Shown one piece after another: positions 1 through 7,104 of a DNA stretch of 14,336 nt (positions within the stretch are counted from its first letter, which is position 1; each line of letters opens with the position of its first letter). The position numbers and the translations under genes are program-made. The DNA comes from CAZHFW01 sp964531675. GTDB taxonomy: Bacteria; Planctomycetota; Phycisphaerae; Phycisphaerales; UBA1924. The notes under the pieces are model-generated. The model was given only the letters and a program-made list of their open reading frames with translations. It was not told the origin of the DNA and searched no databases. Location of the stretch: contig CAZHFW010000059.1 of the NCBI GenBank assembly GCA_964531675.1, forward strand, positions 1-14,336, in the 5' to 3' direction.

Positions 1-358
1 GGGAGCGGAACTCGATCTCGAGCTTCAGGGGCTTGCCGTTGATCTCGGGCGGAATGTCGGCGCGGGCGTGCGCGATCCAGAGGGCGACCGGCGCAGCGAG
101 CAGAACCATCGCCAAGGGCGCGACCAGGGACGCCCAGGTCTGGTGCGTCGCGGCGAGGGCGATGCGCGAGGCGAAGAGGCCGAGCGGGAGGGCTGCGACG
201 CCCGAGATCAGGGCGATGAAGACGACGAAGTAGCCCGAGTTTCCCTCGCGGCTGGAGATGCTGTACCAGCGGACGCACTTGTCGGCGATGAATCCGCCCG
301 CGACAAGCGCGACGCCCGCAGCGAGGATGGTGGCGAGGATGGAGGAAAGCCAGGACAT
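1..358 (-). CDS. Membrane protein, N-terminal 119 residues only (runs off the window)
   Basis: Reading the minus strand from an ATG at 356-358 gives an open frame to the window edge (119 complete codons, no stop). The protein starts MSWLSSILATILAAG and has three hydrophobic stretches, about residues 5-25, 43-66 and 77-97, followed by a polar part (about 98-119) that continues outside the window. It is therefore an inner-membrane protein with at least three transmembrane segments and probably a soluble C-terminal domain. I do not recognise the family. It begins 35 bases after the stop of the 136-aa gene on the same strand and is probably the last visible gene of that run. No strong Shine-Dalgarno sequence precedes the ATG. 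The reading frame and hydrophobic pattern are seen directly; membership of the operon is inferred. Confidence 0.75.
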   Translation of the reverse strand, partial: MSWLSSILATILAAGVALVAGGFIADKCVRWYSISSREGNSGYFVVFIALISGVAALPLGLFASRIALAATHQTWASLVAPLAMVLLAAPVALWIAHARADIPPEINGKPLKLEIEFRS

Positions 359-393
359 GTCGTGCTCGGCGTGAGGCGTGCGGGAGGGGAGAT

Positions 394-804
394 TCAGAAG
401 ACGTTGGTGCCCGGGTCGTAGCCCATGAGTTTCACGAGAGCGGCGTGGCTTTCCTGGCGGCCCTTCTCGTAGTCGTCGGCTTCGTACTCGGTGTGGGGAT
501 CGGGATAGCAGCTCCAGGCCCAGCGCAGGGCCCGGCGGTACATGGCTTCCACTTCCGCCTTGTGCTTCTTGAGCATGCCCTGGCTGATCATCTCGGAGAG
601 GCGGGCCTGGTACATGCGCGAGATCGCGACGGCGCCGTAGATCGAGTCGTCGACCCGGCGCACTTCGGCCTCGGCCTCGTCGAACATCGCTTCGGCGGTC
701 TTGGCGTCCTTGCCTTGGGCCTTGCGGATCAACGCCGCAGCGTGGGCCTCGGACGGGGCTCGCTTGGTCTTGAGGGATTCGAGGAAGCGCTCGTAGTCGC
801 TCAT
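394..804 (-). CDS. Hypothetical 136-aa protein, alpha-helical and charged
   Basis: This is a complete frame from ATG at 804 with a GGAG seven bases upstream. The product is soluble and rich in Glu, Ala, Arg and Lys, with no signal peptide and no membrane segment. Residues 1-60 look like amphipathic helices (SDYERFLESLKTKRA, then repeated A-E-A-E patterns). Residues 85-120 contain an aromatic patch with RRALRWAWSCYPDPH. I do not recognise a family and see no catalytic motif. It sits 21 bases after the 183-aa gene and 35 bases before the membrane protein, which points to co-transcription. A helical adaptor or regulator for the neighbouring products is possible but is only a guess. Confidence 0.75.
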   Translation of the reverse strand: MSDYERFLESLKTKRAPSEAHAAALIRKAQGKDAKTAEAMFDEAEAEVRRVDDSIYGAVAISRMYQARLSEMISQGMLKKHKAEVEAMYRRALRWAWSCYPDPHTEYEADDYEKGRQESHAALVKLMGYDPGTNVF

Positions 805-825
805 GGCGGAACTCCGGTGCGAAAG

Positions 826-1377
826 TCAGGCGAGTTTGGGGCCAGGCGTGAAGCCAAGCATGACCTGGGCGGTCTGGCCCTGCGGGCGTGTCAGACGGAA
901 CGAGCGGACCGCGGCGGCAAAGGCGTCGCCATAGGAAGGCCAGAGCTCGGTGGGCGCCATCGCGGTGATGATCACCAGGCGCTTGGCGTCTTCGAAGGCA
1001 GCGAGGATGAACTTGAGGGGCGTGCCGTCTTGCACCTGGTCGGCGGTGGCGAGCACCGCGTTGAGCGGCGCATCGGCTGAACCGAGCGTGAGGAGCTCGG
1101 CGGTGGAGAGGACCATGCCGAAGTGGTCCATGAGGAAGCGGAGCCACTGTTCGACGCAGCCATCGTCGTAGGCGGGGCGGGCGCTGACGGTGATGAGGGC
1201 GGCCGCGACGGGCGAGGAGGCCAGGAGCAGCGGGAAGCACACGGTGGGATTCGAGAAATCCAGTTCCTCGCGCGGGACGTCGGGCTCGACGAACTCCGCG
1301 GGCAACTCCATGGAGAACGCCAGGTCGGCGAGCAAGGCCGGATAGTCGCGGCGGGTGAGTTGCGGGGCGGAGGGCAT
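826..1377 (-). CDS. Hypothetical 183-aa protein, possibly PsbP/Mog1-like
   Basis: The frame is open further upstream to 1509, but I chose the ATG at 1375-1377. It has GGAG five bases before it, and the extra upstream residues are Arg/Pro-rich and look non-coding. The 183-aa product begins MPSAPQLTRRDYPALLADLAF and has no signal peptide or membrane span. Its middle contains alternating hydrophobic strands. The end (VVIITAMAPTELWPSYGDAFAAAVRSFRL, residue count about 140-168, given here only as a region) resembles the last strand and helix of small PsbP/Mog1/DcrB-like domains, in which an aromatic-rich helix follows a final strand. That fold suggestion is weak. It lies 182 bases downstream of the S9 peptidase stop and 21 bases upstream of the next gene, so it is likely the first gene of a small operon or part of a longer one. 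Confidence 0.75.
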   Translation of the reverse strand: MPSAPQLTRRDYPALLADLAFSMELPAEFVEPDVPREELDFSNPTVCFPLLLASSPVAAALITVSARPAYDDGCVEQWLRFLMDHFGMVLSTAELLTLGSADAPLNAVLATADQVQDGTPLKFILAAFEDAKRLVIITAMAPTELWPSYGDAFAAAVRSFRLTRPQGQTAQVMLGFTPGPKLA

Positions 1378-1516
1378 GAAAGCTCCAGGGCGAGCGGCCA
1401 CGGACCGGCGAGGACGCCGGGCGGCGCTGCGGATGGTGGGTGTCGGGTTGGACCCGGCCGGGGGAACTGGACCGGGCGCCGTCCAGCGGGGGACGGTCCG
1501 AGAGTCCATGCGACGT

Positions 1517-1531
1517 CCGGGGGAACCCCGG
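1517..1531. other. Short inverted repeat after the S9 peptidase gene
   Basis: CCGGGG-GAA-CCCCGG forms a 6-bp stem with a 3-base loop, 29 bases beyond the peptidase stop codon on the minus strand. There is no T-run on either side, so it is not a classical intrinsic terminator. It could protect the 3' end of the mRNA or be chance in GC-rich DNA. The rest of the 182-base gap (1378-1559) shows no recognisable promoter. Confidence 0.3.
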
Positions 1532-1559
1532 CTAGCGGTTTGGCAAGCTCAGAACGCGG

Positions 1560-4157
1560 TCACTGGCCAGCAGGCTTGGGCTGGTTGGGGGCGGGCTGGG
1601 CGTCTTTCTGGCTGGAGGCGTCGCTGCTGGGCTCGCGGGGCGGGGCGTTCTTGACGTACTTGTCGAGCCATTCGGTCATCTCGGCCTGCACCTGGAAGAC
1701 GGATTCCTTGGCGGAGTAGCCGTGATCTTCAAAGGGCAGGAGCACGAGCCTGGCGGTCCCGCCGTTGCCCTTGATGGCAGCGAAGAGGCGTTCGGACTGG
1801 ACGGGGAAGGTACCCGGGTTGGAGTCGTTCTGCCCGTGGATCATGAGCAGGGGCGCCTTGATCTTGTTGGCGAAGGTGAAGGGGCTGAGCTTGGTGTAGG
1901 TGTCGACCGCCTCCCAGTATGTGCGGCGTTCGCCCTGGAAGCCAAAGGGCGTCAGGGTGCGGTTGTACGCGCCGGAGCGGGCGATGCCGGCGCGGAAGAG
2001 ATCGCAATGGGCAAGGAGGTTGGCGGTCATGAACGCGCCGTAGCTATGCCCCCCCACCGCGACGCGATCGCGGTCGGCCACGCCCATGTCGACCGCCTTG
2101 TCGATGGCGGCCTGGGCGCTGGCGACGATCTGCTCCACGAACGTGTCGTTCATGGTCTCGGGATTGCCCACGATGGGCATGGTCGCGTTGTCCATCACCG
2201 CGTAGCCCTGCGTGAGCAGGAACAGGTGCGAGATCCCGCCGAAGATCGTGAAGCGCGACGTGGAGCCCGAGACCTGCCCCGCGGTGGCGGCGTCGTTGAA
2301 CTCCATCGGATACGCCCAGACGAACAGCGGCAGAGGCTTGGCCTTGCCCGCCTTGACGTCCTCGGGGTTGAAGCCCGGCGGGAGGTACATGGTCGCGGAG
2401 AGATCGACGCCATCGGCGCGCTTGTACTTCACGAGCTCCTTCTTGATGGCGCGAAGCTCGGGCGCGGGGTCGGGGAAGCTTGTGATGCGGACGCGGTCGG
2501 ACGCGACGGGCTTTCCATCCACCACCGCGAGCGTGCGCTTGTAGTAGTTGGGGGGATCGATGGGCGTCTCGTAGCTGACCATGAACGAGCTCGCGTCGTC
2601 GGTCAGGAGATCGACGACGGATTCGTACGAGCCCTTCTCGCAGCGCCAGAGGCGCTCGGGCTTGAGCGTGTCCAGGGGCATGCGGTCCAGGAAGGGCAGG
2701 TCACCCTGAGGCGTCGAGCCCGCGCCGACGAGGTAGACCGCGTTGTTGTACACGCGCACGACCGAGCGGCCCGAGGGAATGCGGCGCGTGAGGGGCGAGC
2801 CCGGGTTGTTGTAGCGGTCGTTCACGGAACGATCAAAGACCTTCACGGGTGCGGCGCCGGGCGTGTCGACGTCGAGCATCCAGGTGCGCGTCCAGCGGCG
2901 GTCGCGGTCGTATTCGGAGAACATGCACACGCCGCCCGAGGATGCGACGCCATCGGCCTTCTCCATCCAGCTCATGCCCGAGAAGCGGTGCTCGGTCTTG
3001 AAGAGCTCGCGGGGCGCATCAGTGAATGGGGCGCTCTGCATGAGCACGCGATCGCGCTGCGGGACCTTGTTCTTGGGGTCGCCATTGTCGAGGGCTTCGG
3101 TCCACGTGAGGGTCGCGGGAGCGGTGTCGCGCCAGTCGTAGTTGCGCGGGCCGGTCTGCACGCCTTCGATCGGGATGTCCTCGCGGAGGGGGAACTCGGC
3201 GAGCGACTTGACGAGCTGGCCCTTGGCGTCCCAGAGCTCGATGGTCTCGGGGAAGTCAGAATCGGGGACCTGGTACGAGTAAGGACGGCGGACCTTGGCC
3301 AGGAGGATGTACTCGCCGCTGGGCGACGGGTCGACCATCGCGAAGATCGCGGGCGCGCCGATGTCGGTGCGGGTCTGGCGCGTGGTGTCGATGAGCGCGA
3401 GCTGCGCGGTCATGTAGTAGTCAAAGAGCTTCTCGTCGTGCGGGTCCTTCAGCAGGTCCTGATAGGTGCGGACCTGCGCGGTCTTGCCCGCGGTTTCCTG
3501 GACGACGGGGCCGACGGGCGCGAGCGGACGCTCGGGGGCCTTGCCGCGGCCGTCGGGCACGAGTTTGACGAGGATGGTCTTGCCATCGGGCATCCACTGG
3601 GCAGCGCCGCCTGCTGCGGTGTTGAGGACGGGGCCGGTGAGGGCGCGGGCCTGACCTGAGGCGACGTCGCCGACCCAGAGCTCGACGCCGTTGGCGCGGG
3701 TCACGGTGAACATGAAGCGTGTGTTGTCGTGCGACCAGGCGGGCATGGAGAGGTCGGGCTCGGCCTCGTTGAGTCCGACGAGTTCGACGCGGCGTTCGGA
3801 GCCATCGGCGAGCGAGCGGAGGGTGAACCCGGTGTAGCGGCGCGGGCCGTAGGGCGCGTTGGTGGTGGGATTGACGCGATTGCCCGCGAGCCTGAGCATG
3901 GGCTGGGCGAGATCGCTGATGGGCGGGACCGTGATGCGATCGACGAGGATCATGTAGTCGCGCCTGGGGGAGAGGCTGACGCCCGGGAGGGGCTTGGCCT
4001 CGAGGATCCTGGCGATGGCGGGCGGGGCGTTCTTGTACGCGGGGGCGTCGGCGCTGCCGGCGGTCTGGGCGAGTGCGGATGACATGGAGAGGATGGCTCC
4101 GGCGCACGCGAGGCCGAGGCGTGCGAGAGGCTTGAGGTTGGGACGCGTCGTGTGCAT
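1560..4157 (-). CDS. Exported S9 family serine peptidase, S9D glutamyl endopeptidase-like
   Basis: This 865-aa secreted alpha/beta-hydrolase peptidase has an N-terminal signal peptide (residues 1-31, Arg-rich start, hydrophobic core, SSALAQ cleavage site). It then has a long domain rich in W and D motifs that matches the beta-propeller of prolyl-oligopeptidase relatives (about 60-540), and a C-terminal hydrolase domain (about 560-840). The nucleophile elbow GGHSYGAF places the catalytic serine at residue 705. Asp778 in HGQNDSNPGT and His812 in EDHGYS complete the triad. Phrases such as VGGHSYGAFMTANLLAH, ARSGAYNRTLTPFGFQ and HGYSAKES match subfamily S9D, the glutamyl endopeptidases known from plant chloroplasts. 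The last 30 residues are a Pro/Gln/Ser-rich tail. The start at 4157 is chosen because the signal peptide begins there; the frame continues upstream to 4373 but those residues are Pro/Arg-rich and overlap msrB. Cleavage after Glu is inferred from the subfamily. Confidence 0.93.
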   Translation of the reverse strand: MHTTRPNLKPLARLGLACAGAILSMSSALAQTAGSADAPAYKNAPPAIARILEAKPLPGVSLSPRRDYMILVDRITVPPISDLAQPMLRLAGNRVNPTTNAPYGPRRYTGFTLRSLADGSERRVELVGLNEAEPDLSMPAWSHDNTRFMFTVTRANGVELWVGDVASGQARALTGPVLNTAAGGAAQWMPDGKTILVKLVPDGRGKAPERPLAPVGPVVQETAGKTAQVRTYQDLLKDPHDEKLFDYYMTAQLALIDTTRQTRTDIGAPAIFAMVDPSPSGEYILLAKVRRPYSYQVPDSDFPETIELWDAKGQLVKSLAEFPLREDIPIEGVQTGPRNYDWRDTAPATLTWTEALDNGDPKNKVPQRDRVLMQSAPFTDAPRELFKTEHRFSGMSWMEKADGVASSGGVCMFSEYDRDRRWTRTWMLDVDTPGAAPVKVFDRSVNDRYNNPGSPLTRRIPSGRSVVRVYNNAVYLVGAGSTPQGDLPFLDRMPLDTLKPERLWRCEKGSYESVVDLLTDDASSFMVSYETPIDPPNYYKRTLAVVDGKPVASDRVRITSFPDPAPELRAIKKELVKYKRADGVDLSATMYLPPGFNPEDVKAGKAKPLPLFVWAYPMEFNDAATAGQVSGSTSRFTIFGGISHLFLLTQGYAVMDNATMPIVGNPETMNDTFVEQIVASAQAAIDKAVDMGVADRDRVAVGGHSYGAFMTANLLAHCDLFRAGIARSGAYNRTLTPFGFQGERRTYWEAVDTYTKLSPFTFANKIKAPLLMIHGQNDSNPGTFPVQSERLFAAIKGNGGTARLVLLPFEDHGYSAKESVFQVQAEMTEWLDKYVKNAPPREPSSDASSQKDAQPAPNQPKPAGQ

Positions 4158-4158
4158 G

Positions 4159-4187
4159 AAAAAACTCCCGCGCTGGATGCGCGGGAG
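4159..4187 (-). terminator. Rho-independent terminator of msrB, overlapping the peptidase ribosome binding site
   Basis: On the minus strand a 9-bp stem (4179-4187 with 4165-4173, loop of 5) is followed directly by six T residues (4164-4159). It lies 38 bases beyond the msrB stop. The 3' arm ends in GGGAG, which stands seven bases from the ATG of the S9 peptidase and is its only visible Shine-Dalgarno sequence. The same hairpin could thus end msrB transcripts and, in read-through RNA, cover the peptidase start site. Confidence 0.85.
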
Positions 4188-4224
4188 AAGTGTAACGGAT
4201 GGGTTCGGAGGGGGAGAGAGGGCC

Positions 4225-4935
4225 TTACTTGCTGGGCTGGGACGCGGGCTTCTGGCCTTCGGCGGTCTTGGCTTCAGCGGTCTTGGCTTCAGTGTTCTTG
4301 GCGTCTTCCTTCTCGAGTTCGATGGAGGCGGAGTTGATGCAATAGCGCAGGCCGGTCTTGTCGGTGGGGCCATCCTCGAAGACGTGGCCGAGGTGGGCGC
4401 CGCAGTTGGCGCAGGTCACTTCGGTGCGGACCATGCCGTAGGACGTATCGATGGTCTCCTTGATCTTGGCCTTGTCGGCGGCGTCGTAGAAGCTGGGCCA
4501 GCCGCAACCGGAGTCGAACTTCTCCTTGGAGCGGAAGAGGACTTCGCCGCAGTTGGAGCAGCGGTAGACGCCGGATTCCTTGGTGTTCCAATACTTGCCG
4601 GTGAAGGCGCGTTCGGTGCCCTTCTCGCGGGTGACGTGGAACTGCTCGGGGGAGAGGCGCTTCTGCCACTCGGCGTCGGGAATGAGCTTGGCGTTGACGA
4701 TGACGCCGCGGGAGTCACGCTGGAACATGTCGTTGGTGTTCATGGGCTTGGATGAGGAGGCGGCTTTGGAGTCGGCCGCGGGAGCGGGGTTGGACTCAGG
4801 AGCAGGATTGGACGCCGCTTGGGCGGGAGGGTTGTTGGCAGCAGCAGCCTGGGCGCTGGTCGGCGGCGTGCTTGGTGAGCACGCGCCGAGGAGCATCAGG
4901 CCTGCGACCAGGAGCATGGAGCGGATGGGCTTCAT
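4225..4935 (-). CDS. msrB: Peptide-methionine (R)-S-oxide reductase MsrB, lipoprotein form
   Basis: MsrB reduces the R-epimer of methionine sulfoxide in damaged proteins. The 236-aa product starts with a lipoprotein signal (MKPIRSMLLVAGLMLLGAC) whose lipobox cysteine is residue 19, so it should be anchored to a membrane outside the cytoplasm. A low-complexity Ala/Pro/Asn linker covers about 20-65. The MsrB domain spans about 83-210: zinc ligands Cys126/Cys129 (CSNC) and Cys175/Cys178 (CANC), the likely resolving Cys144 in SGCGWPSF, and the catalytic Cys199 in RYCINSAS. The C-terminal tail repeats EAKTA. I chose the ATG at 4935 because the signal peptide begins there; an in-frame ATG at 4956 would add seven residues. 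Neither has a clear Shine-Dalgarno sequence. A reductant is needed in the periplasm, but no thioredoxin-like partner is visible nearby. A terminator follows 38 bases after the stop. Confidence 0.95.
   Translation of the reverse strand: MKPIRSMLLVAGLMLLGACSPSTPPTSAQAAAANNPPAQAASNPAPESNPAPAADSKAASSSKPMNTNDMFQRDSRGVIVNAKLIPDAEWQKRLSPEQFHVTREKGTERAFTGKYWNTKESGVYRCSNCGEVLFRSKEKFDSGCGWPSFYDAADKAKIKETIDTSYGMVRTEVTCANCGAHLGHVFEDGPTDKTGLRYCINSASIELEKEDAKNTEAKTAEAKTAEGQKPASQPSK
4262..4306. repeat. 15-bp tandem repeat inside the msrB 3' end
   Basis: The unit GCGGTCTTGGCTTCA occurs twice without a gap (4262-4276 and 4277-4291). A degenerate third copy (4292-4306) follows. It is in frame and encodes the EAKTA-like tail of MsrB on the minus strand, so copy-number change would lengthen or shorten the tail by five residues without a frameshift. 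Confidence 0.85.
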
Positions 4936-5099
4936 GACAACATTGTTCGCTGGCATGCAGGGTTGGATGCCGGAGCGTGAATTTGGTGACCCTGATCGGG
5001 ACCGGCGGGAGGGTTGCGGGGTGCGGGCATTCGGGATCTGGCCGGGGCGGGGTCGCGCTACGCTGTGGGGCCGGCCTGCACCGGCATCGGAGAAACGCC

Positions 5100-5834
5100 T
5101 TGCCCGGAATGGTCCACGCGTACGTGCTGCCCGAATGGTGCGCTCCCGAGTCGCTGCAAGGCGGGGTGGCGGTGGTGATCGACCTGCTGCGCGCCAGCAC
5201 GACGATCACGCGGGCGCTGGACTCGGGCGCGACTCGGGTGGTGGCCTTCGCGGAGCCCGGTGATGCGCTGGAGGCCCGCGAGGCGTATCCGGGCTGCGTG
5301 CTGGGCGGCGAACGCGGCGGGCTGAAGATCGAGGGCTTTGACCTGGGGAACTCTCCCGCGGAGTACACGCCCGAACGCGTCAGCGGCAAGACAGTGCTCT
5401 TCACCACGACCAACGGCACGCGGGCAGCCCTCCGCTGCGCGCAGGCCTCCGAGATCCTCTTCGGGTGCTTCGCGAATCTCTCGGCGATGGTGGCGCGGCT
5501 CGGGGCATCGGAGATGCCGGTGCATGTGGTGTGCGCGGGCACCAACGCGCAGGCGTCGCAAGAGGATTGCCTCTGCGCCGGCGCGATCATCGACGGGCTG
5601 AGCGCGGCGGGGAGGCCGCTGGCTTCGGACGATCAGGCGCTGATGATGCGGACGCTCTGGCGCGGCGTGCGGGCCTCGGAAAAGGCCATCCGCGACGCGA
5701 TGCTGGCGAGCCGGGGCGGGCGAAACCTGCTGCCTCTGGGGTTCGCAGCGGACGTTGAGCTCTGCACGCGCCGCGACACCAGCGGCGTGGTGCCTCGGAT
5801 GGATGCACGCACGCGCGTGATCACGAGGGCGTGA
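5100..5834 (+). CDS. comB: 2-phosphosulfolactate phosphatase family protein (ComB-like)
   Basis: ComB is a Mg-dependent phosphatase that removes phosphate from 2-phosphosulfolactate in coenzyme M biosynthesis of methanogens; bacterial members have a less certain role. The family signatures appear in order: VVIDLLRASTTI (residues 25-36, with Asp28 and Arg31), LGGERGGLKIEGFDLGNSP (68-86), TTTNGTRA (102-109), EDCLCAGA (155-162) and, near the end, GFAADVELCTRRD and SGVVPRMD. Length (244 aa) fits the family. I prefer the TTG at 5100 because GGAGA at 5089-5093 lies six bases before it. The ATG at 5109, giving 241 aa, is the alternative but is 15 bases from that site. The gene stands alone, divergent from msrB (164-base gap without a clear promoter) and convergent with rnc (36-base gap). 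No comA or comC is seen here. The family call is strong and the substrate is inferred. Confidence 0.88.
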   Translation: MPGMVHAYVLPEWCAPESLQGGVAVVIDLLRASTTITRALDSGATRVVAFAEPGDALEAREAYPGCVLGGERGGLKIEGFDLGNSPAEYTPERVSGKTVLFTTTNGTRAALRCAQASEILFGCFANLSAMVARLGASEMPVHVVCAGTNAQASQEDCLCAGAIIDGLSAAGRPLASDDQALMMRTLWRGVRASEKAIRDAMLASRGGRNLLPLGFAADVELCTRRDTSGVVPRMDARTRVITRA

Positions 5835-5870
5835 GGCGATTTCCAGGGATGTTGGAGCGCCGCGCCGGCG

Positions 5871-6659
5871 TTACTTGGCCTGATCGGCGTCGAGCGTGCC
5901 ATTGATGATGGCGCCCGAGGCCTGGCGGAGGCGGCCCTGTTCGTCTTCGTAGAGCACGCCCATTTCCTTGAGGGCGTTGAGGGCGGCGATCTGTTCGGCG
6001 CGTTTCTTGCTCTGGCCCCAGCTTGGCGTGTAGCGCTGGCCGTTGATCTCGACGGAGATCTTGAAGCACTTGGCGTGGTCGGGCCCCTTCTCGTCAAGGA
6101 CGCGGTAGTTGGGGGTCGCGGCCAGGGATTGCTGGGCGTGCTGCTGGAGGAGCGACTTGTAGTTCTGCTGGTGGCCCGAGTCGGCCGCCGCATCGATGAC
6201 GGGCTCGACAAGCGGGCGCAGGAAGTTGCGGGCCGCGTCGAAGCCTCCATCGAGGTAGATCGCGGCGACGATGGATTCGAGGACCGCCGCGGCGAGGCTC
6301 GAGGGCAGATCCCCGCCGTTCTGCATGCCCTTGCCCAGGCGGAGGTAGGTGTCGATGCCGAGCTTGCGGGACATCTCGGCGCAGGACTGGCGCGAGACCG
6401 CGGAAGACTTGATCTTGGTCATCTCGCCTTCGAGCAGCGAGGGGAACTTGCAATAGATGAGCTCGCAGACGATCAGGCCCAGGACCGCGTCGCCCAGGAA
6501 CTCCATGCGTTCGTTGGACTCGAGCCTGGCCTCGACGACGCTGGCGTGCGTGAGGGCCCGCACGACCTGCTCAGGGTCGCGGAAGCGGTAGTTCACAGCG
6601 CGTTCGACCGCCTCGATCACGCTCTGGCCGATGGTCGTCCCGGATGCAGGATGGCTCAT
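5871..6659 (-). CDS. rnc: Ribonuclease III
   Basis: RNase III cleaves double-stranded RNA and processes ribosomal and other transcripts in the cytoplasm. The 262-aa product has the endonuclease domain (about 15-155) with the signature NERMEFLGDAVL, giving Glu53 and Asp57 as the counterparts of E. coli Glu41 and Asp45. The second metal-binding segment, SLAAAVLESIVAAIYLDGG, has Glu128 matching E. coli Glu117. Residue 125, which should match Asp114, is alanine; the codon is GCG, read directly. A double-stranded RNA-binding domain follows (about 165-235: NYKSLLQQHAQ, then GQSKKRAEQIAALNAL). The tail of about 25 residues is unremarkable. The ATG at 6659 has no good Shine-Dalgarno, but the start fits the family and there is no better one. 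A hairpin lies in the leader just upstream. It converges with the comB-like gene. Confidence 0.95.
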   Translation of the reverse strand: MSHPASGTTIGQSVIEAVERAVNYRFRDPEQVVRALTHASVVEARLESNERMEFLGDAVLGLIVCELIYCKFPSLLEGEMTKIKSSAVSRQSCAEMSRKLGIDTYLRLGKGMQNGGDLPSSLAAAVLESIVAAIYLDGGFDAARNFLRPLVEPVIDAAADSGHQQNYKSLLQQHAQQSLAATPNYRVLDEKGPDHAKCFKISVEINGQRYTPSWGQSKKRAEQIAALNALKEMGVLYEDEQGRLRQASGAIINGTLDADQAK

Positions 6660-6670
6660 TCGTCACGCGT

Positions 6671-6693
6671 GGCGCGTTCCATGGGAACGCACC
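6671..6693 (-). promoter_or_regulatory. Hairpin in the rnc leader
   Basis: The minus-strand RNA reads GGTGCGTTCC-CAT-GGAACGCGCC, a 10-bp stem with one G-U pair and a 3-base loop, ending 11 bases before the rnc start codon. In E. coli, RNase III represses its own mRNA by cutting a leader stem-loop. This stem is shorter than a typical RNase III substrate, so self-regulation here is only a suggestion. Confidence 0.4.
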
Positions 6694-7030
6694 GTGTTGC
6701 GCCTCGGCGCGACGCGAGCACTCGTCAACCGCAGAACCGGAACGACCGGAGGCGGGCGGCGAGTGGCCGCGGCGCGAGGGTGAAATCCCCTCGTCCATCG
6801 ACAAGGTAACCGGCGGCCTCAAGCTGGAAAAGGCCAATTTGGGGTTATCCGACCACGCACCAAACACGCATGTCAAAATGGGCAATTTAGAGGCAAATCC
6901 GGGTCGAGCGGGAGTACGCGGATCGGGGCTCCAACCGACTTCCCGGGCCGTGGAATGGGCTGGGGAGGGGCGGGGAGAAGTCGCTTGGCCGGGTGAAGTG
7001 GCCGGGCTTGGGGGGGAGCGCCTAACATCA
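6694..7030. other. Intergenic region between rnc and rpmH, mostly without signals
   Basis: I see no convincing gene here. Most of it is GC-rich with no codon structure resembling the neighbours. A less GC-rich island at about 6828-6900 contains two related stretches, GGCCAATTTGGGGTTATCC (6832-6850) and GGGCAATTTAGAGGCAAATCC-like sequence (6880-6900), which could be protein-binding sites. On the minus strand a perfect TTGACA (6876-6871) faces rnc. The best -10-like hexamer (GGATAA, 6850-6845) is 20 bases away, longer than usual, so I do not call a promoter. TAACAT at 7023-7028 could be a -10 for rpmH but lacks a matching -35. Confidence 0.4.
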
Positions 7031-7038
7031 CGACCCAT

Positions 7039-7085
7039 GCCCGGGCGGCTTTCGCGTCCGGGCGCATCAACCGGCCCGCTGGGCC
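7039..7085 (+). promoter_or_regulatory. Two hairpins in the rpmH leader
   Basis: GCCCGGGCG (7039-7047) pairs with CGTCCGGGC (7055-7063) around a 7-base loop, with one G-U pair. A second stem, GGCCC-GCT-GGGCC (7073-7085), follows. Both lie between a possible -10 (TAACAT, 7023-7028) and the rpmH ribosome binding site GAGGG (7096-7100). Ribosomal protein leaders often carry control structures, but I cannot match these to a known class and GC-rich DNA makes chance stems common. Confidence 0.35.
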
Positions 7086-7104
7086 CTTTGGCTTCGAGGG
7101 ATTT

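Noticed and set aside
1722..3659. A 645-codon open frame antisense to the S9 peptidase
   Set aside because: It is an artefact of high GC: the opposite strand encodes a full peptidase with catalytic triad, while this frame is His/Arg/Gly/Val-rich with no recognisable domain.
5858..5870. Small hairpin CGCCG-CGC-CGGCG between the comB-like gene and rnc as a bidirectional terminator
   Set aside because: Only 5 bp, no T-run on either side, and such stems are frequent at this GC content.
6841..6860. TTATCCGAC near rpmH, considered as a DnaA box of a replication origin
   Set aside because: It differs from TTATNCACA at three positions, stands alone and no dnaA or dnaN is in the window.
6845..6876. 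TTGACA with GGATAA as an rnc promoter on the minus strand
   Set aside because: The 20-21 base spacer is too long for a typical sigma70 promoter; kept only as a remark in the intergenic entry.
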